Program-made: the position numbers and the translations under genes
Notes under the pieces: generated by a model
Databases searched by the model: none
Told to the model about the DNA's origin: nothing
Seen by the model: only the letters and a program-made list of their open reading frames with translations
Assembly (NCBI GenBank): GCA_934045075.1
Contig: OW203726.1
Coordinates: 62,001-126,000 of the forward strand
DNA from: Yponomeuta sedellus
Lineage: Eukaryota; Arthropoda; Insecta; Lepidoptera; Yponomeutidae
Reading direction: 5' to 3'
DNA: 64,000 nucleotides
In this document: positions 44,401 to 53,400 of the stretch, piece by piece
How positions within the stretch are numbered: the first letter of the stretch is position 1
How the letters are laid out: the number at the start of each line of letters is the position of its first letter

Positions 44401-47400
44401 CCAAGTATGGGCTCCGTGTCAACGTGCGAAAAACAAAGAGATGCCCATCAACTCCACTGATAGGACGCCCATCAGGTTGAGCGGCATAGATATAGAACTA
44501 GTTTAATACCTAGTTTAAATTGTAACGTTCATTAAGCCGCAGCTTCTGCGCTACTTTGAATAAAACCATTTCATTTCAACTACTTCATAAGTTCTGTTAC
44601 ATAGGCAGCTTAGTAGATGAGCACGGACGGAACCGAGACTGATGTAAAGGCAAAAATTAATAATAATAAGGCTAGAGCTGTCTCTGCCCAGCTCAAAAAC
44701 TTTTAGGGATCAGGACAGCTTTCGCGTCATTCGAAGATACGAGTCTTCAACTCCAACGTAAAATCGATTCTTTCGTATCGAGTCCTGGTTCTTGCGTTCA
44801 GATATCTCACACAGGCTCCAGGTATTTACTAACAAATTTCTCAGACAGATACACAGAATATTCTGGCCACAAAGATTCCCGAACCAGGACCTCTGGAAGT
44901 GTACCAATCAGATGCCAGTAAATCTAGAAAACCTGGAAAAGAAAATGGTGCCGGACTTGACATACACTACGTTGCGCCAAGAGATGCCTGACCAGACAAA
45001 CACTGACCTTTACACCCTTGGGCAACCGAAAGAGGGGCGGCCATTCTAATGTAGAATGATTAAATAATAAAACCACGTAAATATTTTTAGGATTTTCGGG
45101 GTTCTCAAGAATAGAAATAGAAAAAATGGTTAAAAGTTATTCAATTTTATAAGAAAAAAACACCATTCTAAGCGACTTCTAATAAATGTGTAAGTATACC
45201 TACAATTAAAATTATTATTTTTCACTTCTTATACACGGAAAGTAGTGTTGTTTTGATCTGATTATTGGGTGAAAAATGCTGCTTCCCTTCATAGGGAGGG
45301 AAAAACACATACAGATTATGCTTTTTTTTATTTTTAACCCATACAAATTACTTCCCACCTAAGGGCCGGAATGAACTTTAAAAATAGAACTACTGACAGT
45401 TGTGAAAAGTTTTATGTAATAAATAGGCTTTAAAAAAAATGCTGCGGCCATGTGATTTCTAAACAGCCAGTGTGAACTTAGCGCAAACTTCTTTGAGCGG
45501 AATAAGCCGCAACAATTACGTATGCGGTGAGTTCCATATTTAAAATTTAAAAAGTCGACTTAAATTGGCGGGTACTTATCTGTTACAGTATCTGTGACGG
45601 AATTCATAAAATAGGTTAAAATAAATTTTAATGCTAAGATTTGAATATATAAAATGATTATATTATTTTTAATGCACTAACCCGTGCTAAGGACAATTTT
45701 AAAAACCTATTTAGAGGCTAAAAATTCTACCCATGCGTAAAGGAAGGCCAATGAGACGAGGTAAAGAATGTAAACAAAGTTTCAGGGGTTCTAAACATTT
45801 TTATTTGAATAAAATTATAGTTACACAAATTTCGGATTCCTTATTCTAATCGCTGTCGTCTGTATTAATCAAACATGATTCACCGGAATAGTCCAAGGCT
45901 CATTCCATAATTAAAACCAACAACTAATTACAATAACAGCAAAAATCAACAAGAAAACTTACAGTAGGTAACGGATTAATAAACACAATAAACTAAGTAA
46001 ATACGGAAACGAAAAAATACGTATCATTTCGAACGCAATCTAAACAGGAATGAACTACTATAGTTTACAAAATAGTGGATGACACCAAATGTTGACAACT
46101 GCCTTACTGAAAGTTTTCCTGTACCACGAAATACGCAACGACAGCTGTCGTCGATCAAATGACGCCATTACCGCATACGTGTGACAAGGACAGTGATAAT
46201 AATCGCTCACTATCGCAATGTAACTCAGTAACGGCCCGTTTGTTTACATTCTTTATCTCGTCTCATTGTTCTTCCTTTACGTAATACAGAGAATATTGTA
46301 AAGAGGTTCGAAATTTCACTGATGCCGGTGAGTTGCCCATTAGCTCAGTTGGAAAGAGCGCTGGCACGGATAGCCAGAGGTCGTGGGTTCGAATCCCGGC
46401 ATGGGTGGAATTTTTAGCCACTAAATAGGTTATTAAAAATGAGTTTTTATTTTCCTCATATTCGAAATGAAAGTAGAGTGTTTAACACGGGTAAAAGAAT
46501 CAATTCCGTCTCGGGACTATAGTCTAAATACCTCGGGAATTGATTCTTTCTATTCTCGTTAAACAATCTACTATTACAAGATAAATCAATGAGTTGGCTG
46601 GCGCCGACCATAGGTGGCTACAACAATGTAGCAACAATGGTACAATGTTGGAGCTTAACTAGGCAGGCGGTCGATAGGTGGATAATAGCAACAACATAAT
46701 GGCAACTTTGAGAGGGAAAACAAAGCGGTAGACCACGAACTCGGTGGCCGAGGATGTAGCCGAGTAGCTGGCAAACTTTGGTGACCGTAATGATTGGCTA
46801 AACATGGAGAGGCCTATACGGCGGCTGGGAAGTTTTGAGACTAAGGTATTAAAAATGCTTTTAGAAGTGTATATAAAAATATTTTTCAAACTAATGTCCG
46901 TCTATTTCAATATACATTTCGTACATTTATGAAAAAGAATTGTCTCACTTCGAAACGCTCATTCACAACAAATCAGGAAATACCTAGCCGCGAGGGGCCC
47001 GGTGTAGGCTGTAGGGTGGGTGGTTGATTTCCTCAAGCCCTGTCTCGGAAGGGTACGCCGTGCAACTCGCGCAATGTGACTCTTTTCGCCAGTTTGCCTC
47101 TCTTTTTTCGATAGGTAATATTGTCAACAATACGGCGTTGTAATCTCCGTTCATTGTAGTATTTTTGGGAAGGTAGTCTATTAAGAAAAAAAATTCGGTT
47201 CCCCAAAAAATTGTGTTCATCTTATATGCCGATCTTTCCATTTTGAATGTCCGTGTCGTCTTTTATCCATTTTCTATTCACTGCATGGACTCCTGTTTTC
47301 ATTCCGTTCCGTACTGCCGGATCCATGTTGCATCAACTGTAAGAAGGCGAGAAAAATATCGTCAGGATTATCGCCACAGATATCAAAAAACTCCCGCGAG

Positions 47401-50400
47401 GTGACTCGACGCTGCTTGTCCGGCGTGAGCGCTTTCGGCACCTATCGCGCGCAAACCTTTCTTATGTGGAATTCAGTATGCAAAATGTCTCCAATTCGTA
47501 CCTTGCTAATGTTTATGGCTTCAGCTACCTTTGAGGACACTTTCTTTACTTTTTCAACGTTTCCTTCAACCTCCAACGGATCATCTTCGTGTGACTGACT
47601 CCCTGCCGTGTTTAAATTCTCGGTTCCAACGTTTTACTGACACGAATTTAATGACAGCTCTGTGCTGCAATTTCGTGCAAATTGCAGATGACTTAGACAT
47701 GGTTTCGGTTTCTTCGGTTCCCTGGTTTAGGTTTAATTACTTAAATGATGCTAATGAATCAGTAGGTCCAGGCAGACTGGTGATAATGTTGATACTATCT
47801 GGAATATAATTCAGAGCGGTGACGAGACAACTTTTCATTAGTTCGTGATTGTTTGGGGGATCTCCAAGGCGGGTGAGGAGTGGCGGCGGCGGCGGCGGCG
47901 GCGTGACGTCACGGGGCGGGGCGATGGCGGCGCTGACCGCTGACCGCTGGCCGCGCCCCGCCCCCCGCGCTCGTCCCGCTCGCCGCGCGCCGTCTCACTC
48001 GCACGCCCGATCATTACTGCCGGCCGCCCGCAAACCGCCGGCCACTCAATAAAACAATGCTCAACCATCTTGTTGAATATTGTTCGTTTCGTGGGGGAAC
48101 TATGAAAGACGGAACTTTCTAGGCGCGCTTCGTGAGCCAGACTAAGTTTTCGGCAGGAACTTCTCGGTCCCCTCTATTTATATTCGAAGTCAGTTGTGTA
48201 GGTAGGTATGTTACATGTCAGAAACTTTGTGGATCCCGAAGTTCAAAGACAATTTTTTAAGACTTAATTACAAATGGATACCTAGTTTGAAGCGCTCGTG
48301 GCCTAGGCGAACCGAGTGATTGGAATCAATCACTCGAGTTCAGCAACAACAGACGCGGTCAGGTACAGGATGGGTGACGGTCTCGTGACAACCGCTAGTG
48401 GCATTTTTCTAGTGTCGAAAATACACGTTTTTGTGCAGCTAAAACACCGTAACTTTTTGCGTAACTTAGAAGTTTGATTTTTTCACCACTTCAAGGGACT
48501 GTAGTCATGAGCATACGTTTATAATATGAACTTGATATCTCGACCTTCGTCGAGATTACGTCTGTCTGTCAACACCAGTTAAAAGGTGTTGATACACAGA
48601 CGGTGGACGGACGGAGGCGCGGATGGACAACAAAGTGATCCTTAGCTATCCAACGCGTAGCACTAAACGAAAACAGGTCAAATTTGCAATCCCTAAATAC
48701 TCAAATTATTATGGATCTAGGCCAAGTAATTGTTTGGTACCTGCAATTTACAAAAGCCTCCCAGAGGAATTATGTAATAAGCACCTCAGAAAAGCACAAT
48801 TTAAAAATATACATATGCGTTTTCTGTTAAGTAGTCTGTAGTATTATGGATAATTTTAGTTGTGTAGAAGACAATGTTAATTTAGTAAGATAAAAAGAAC
48901 TGTTACCAAGAGCTTGCCGATAAACTGCATTAGCAGTTTGGCAAACTATTGATATTGTAATCTTGCATTGTTTACAGTGAATAAATATATAAATATATAT
49001 ATTTAAAGGTTCTGTTTTTCCTTTTGATATACGGAACTAAAGAAGGACAAATTGTCTCAAAAAATACATTAGGTAGGTATATATAGGAAATTGTTCCTTG
49101 CCTACATAAGATTATTATGTTATTTTTAAAATGCACTAACCCGTGCTAAGGACAATTTTAAAAACCTATTTTACCTTAAACCTAAAAACCAACCCGGAGT
49201 CGGTTGAGTGACTACCACGTATAGTCAGTGTAAAATAAAATAATGTAGTTTAAAAACCTATTTAGAGGCAAAAAATTCCACCCATGCCGGGATTGGAACC
49301 CGCGACCTCTGGCTATCCGTACCAGCGCTCTACGAACGGAGAGAGTAAAGAGGTTCGAAATTTCACTGATGCTGGTGAGTCGAACATTAGCTCAGTTGGA
49401 AAAGCGCTGGCACGGGTAGCCATAGGTCGCGGGTTTGAATCCCGGCATGGGTGGAATTTTTAGCCTCTAAATATTTTTTTTACATAAGATTAGCAATGTT
49501 CTTTTTAATACGAAGTTTCAGAAAAACATTGCGTACCTAAATTTTAAATCCTAACAGTACAACGTAGAAAAGCTTTCATACCTACTAATAATGTTCTCGC
49601 AATACTGGTGTGTAAATTAAAAGGTCACACAATATAAATTCGTGCTTATAAAAATATTACTCATCTCGCATCTATTGCTAATTCCTATATTGCATGTAAG
49701 TATTTCCGTTCTTCACAAGGCACTTTAAGCCGTTGGTGCTGGCTGTCATGTAATGATGTCAGAGGCCCTATTGGCGGCTTGATAACTTCTAAGAGTCCGG
49801 TCTTATAATCCTCCACCAACCCGGGCTTGCCCCCGTGGTGGAGTATGGCCTATCCTCCCTGCGATGCAGGAAGAGACCTGTGTCCCAACAGTGGGGAAAT
49901 ACCTACAACGGTTGATATCGATATGTATTTTTTTGAGAAGAGAAGTAAGCAAGTTTTTCGTATTTATGATTTGATTTTGATTGGATTATAATATAACTTA
50001 TCTAAAAACCTATTTAGAGGCTAAAAATTTCACCCATGCCGGGATTCGAACCCGCAACCTCTGGCTATCCGTGCCAGCGCTCTACGAATTGAGCCAATGG
50101 GCGACTCACGGCATCAGTGAAATTTCGAACCTCTTTACTCTTTGAAATTTTTAGCCTCTAAATAGGTTTTTAAATTTGTTCCTTAGCACGGGTTAGTGCA
50201 TTAAAAATAAAAATAGTAGGTATAATAACTTATCTACTTATAGGTACCACTACGTACGTAGATAGAGTAGAACTATAGATCAAGGCACAGTGTAACCGTT
50301 TTCACGTCGGTGAATATTATTTGTTTGTGTGCGTGAATGTTGCCACACTAAAAGTGAATTGCCATAATGAGGGATAAAATATTTCAGTCGTTCATAGGCC

Positions 50401-53400
50401 ATGAATAAAAATGCAGATTTAGTTTTGAATTTTATTAATCATACATGTCTGACAATTGTTTGCAGAACGTAGCAAACGTTTTATAAACAATTGTCATTTT
50501 GTATAATTAAAAATACGTTTTATTTTTACGTTTAAATTTTACAACTTAAGGCGCTTAGGGACGCTATCTAGGACCACCAATGGAATACAATCATAAACTG
50601 TTTTATTAATAAGTTTTTTTCATATAAAAATTCACCATATAAAAAATCTTTCGAAGGGTACCTCAGACCACCAAAATGTACATTTTGTCGAAATGTAGAG
50701 AGCATATTCGAGCATTTGATGTAGGTGACCAGTTCTCTCTTTTAAATGCTAGCACCCATTTTTCCAGAACAGAACTATTTTGAAGAAATCTGGAAAAGAA
50801 ACATTGCTAATATTAATAAATATTGTAATACATTAAAATATAATAAGTAATAACTTTAGTATTATTACTCGCGATACTCATACATAGCTGTTGTATATTG
50901 AACGGGTCGATTATTTATTAGGGAAATAAGGTAATTACGTTTTACCTAATAAACGATCGCGGCTAGACGGTATTGTACGAGATTCATTGATACAAATTCA
51001 AATTTGAATTCTATACTGAATTCAAGGGCACATTGCTTGCGGCAGAATGCACAAAAACACCGAAAGGGTTCTTGCGATAAATTCGAGTTGACACATTTTC
51101 TGCTGAGTGGAATGAATGCTGAAAAATTATATGGGCAACAAGTCACATAGGAAGGCGATGCAGCTATCTAACAAAGCATCAGGATATTATATTTGATAAT
51201 TCAGTGCTGTAGCCGTAATGTTTCTGTCTCTATTTTTTTTATTATAGATTTCGATATCAACCCTTGTATGTCCATAACTCTGGAGCACGGGTCCTGCATC
51301 GCAGAAAGGTTAGGCCATACTCCACCGCAGGGGCCAAGCCCGGGTTATAGTTTTAGGTACATTTGATTTTTAATAACGATACATTAAGTATTAAAGATTC
51401 ATAATATATTTTGATTACGTTTGTAACTTAATATCTGTACAAGGACAAGCCGTCGAAGTCTGGGACTTCGAGTTAAGTAATGATCACGCAGCGTTGCCAG
51501 ATATACGATTTAAATCGTATTCATACGATGTTTTACATTTATGTTGCATATACTCGTACGATCAAGGGGCAGAAATCGTACGTAAACATACGACTTTTTT
51601 TAGATTTTATTCAACCAAAGTACTAATACCAACATAGCACGTCACTATTTATTCTTTTACTTACTAAGTAGCAACCCTTAAGGTAAATCTAACTAATGTG
51701 CGACGTTACCGGTTACTCGTTTTTGTGACACAGATTATGAACGCTGCTTCAGTTCAGTCAATCTTATTAAAACAAAGATCCGAAATAGGCTGAGCAATGA
51801 AACTCTAAACGGCACACTTGGCAAAACAACATATTAAGCGCTATGGGTGATGTGTGGATTTTTCTCAAACAAGAGCAATAATATTAACATTACAGTAAAA
51901 CCCTTTACGGGGATAAATAAAAACCGAAAAATAGTGTGTTTATGTTTAATCGATTGTTTACTTTAAAGTAATAAAACAAAGGTTTTGAAAACGTTCTGTT
52001 TTTTTAGCAGCCTTCTTAGGGAATACTACTTTTTATTTTCCCATCGTACGGTCGCTTATAACGTCTGCCAACATGGTCAAGTAATGATCGGGACTTTCGA
52101 CATAAACGGATGGCAACATTTTTTTACTCTTCGTTTTTTTAGGTTAGGAAAGAAAATTCTATTAAATTGCTTTTCTTACGGACTAGTTGCAAAGCTACTA
52201 GTTGAAACTTAACTAAAATACTCAACATAAGGCAACTTTGGGCTTAACAATAATTGAAACACAATAATTACTTACCTATCAAAGGAAACTTCCCCCAAAG
52301 CTCTTTCTTAACGATTTCTGCATACGAGTACACTACAATTCACCATACTTTCTCTATTTAGGTCACTTTTAATATATCATTTCACAAATACACGGTTGCT
52401 CTTCGAAACGGCTAGCGTAGCGTTAAATATGATAAAATTTTCAAAATCTTGTCGTTTGTTTGCCCCCAAAAACGTCAACTTGACACTGGGGGCAAACAAA
52501 AAAAGCAGTTACACTTTTGCTGTTTACTCTATCTCTTTCTCACCCATGGTCGCTACGAAGTTTGTTTCATTTAAAACTTGTATGTGTGCGCTGTGGCTTG
52601 CTCTATAGTTTTACTCCCTCTACGACTACGTAACTAGTTAGGTACCAATCTACTAAGTACTCTTATGCCTAGCTATCTCTAGGTATGTCTGAGTTTTTAA
52701 GCTATTTTTTGATGAATAAATTGCGAATCTCTGTTTAATTATGATAAAAAAGAGGACTTTATTTCCTAGCATAAGGTAATGCGTTTCTAAATCATTTGTT
52801 GGTTTTGCAAAATTGTAATAGGAGCAACAAAGTACTTAGAAAACTGCGTATAATTTATGTACAAGAAAATATTATCTATTTTATTAGTAATAAACCCATA
52901 CTATCCTTCTGAGAGAAGGCCCTGCAGTACGATACGAGTATACGTAGACTATTTTACATAAAAGTGTCAGCATAACAACACCACGGATTTAAAAACCTAA
53001 TTAGAGGCTAAAAATTCCACCCATGCCGGGATTCGAACCCGCGACCTCTGGCTAACCGTGCCAGCGCTCTTTCCCACTGAGCTAATGGGCGACTCACCGG
53101 TATCAGTGAAATTTCGAACCTCTTTACAATATTCTCTGTATTACGTACAGGCAGAGACATCTGGCTGAAGCAATTTGCATCACCTGCAGCCCCGAGTACC
53201 TACTTTGCAGTTAGGTTTGAAAAGGTCGCGGGTGCAAATCCCGGCATGGGTGGAATTTTTAGCCTCTAATTAGGTTTTTAAATTGTCCTTAGCACGGGTT
53301 AGTGCATTAAAAATAATATGAACACCACGGATGTAAATTTAGATCCGTGAACAACACTAACTAATGAAAAACTACCGATAGTAGCGTTCAGAAACCTAAT

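Noticed and set aside
46334..46410. A functional tRNA gene
   Set aside because: Has A and B boxes and a cloverleaf-like form, but lacks U33 in the anticodon loop, has mismatches in the stems and is part of a repeated SINE with tail.
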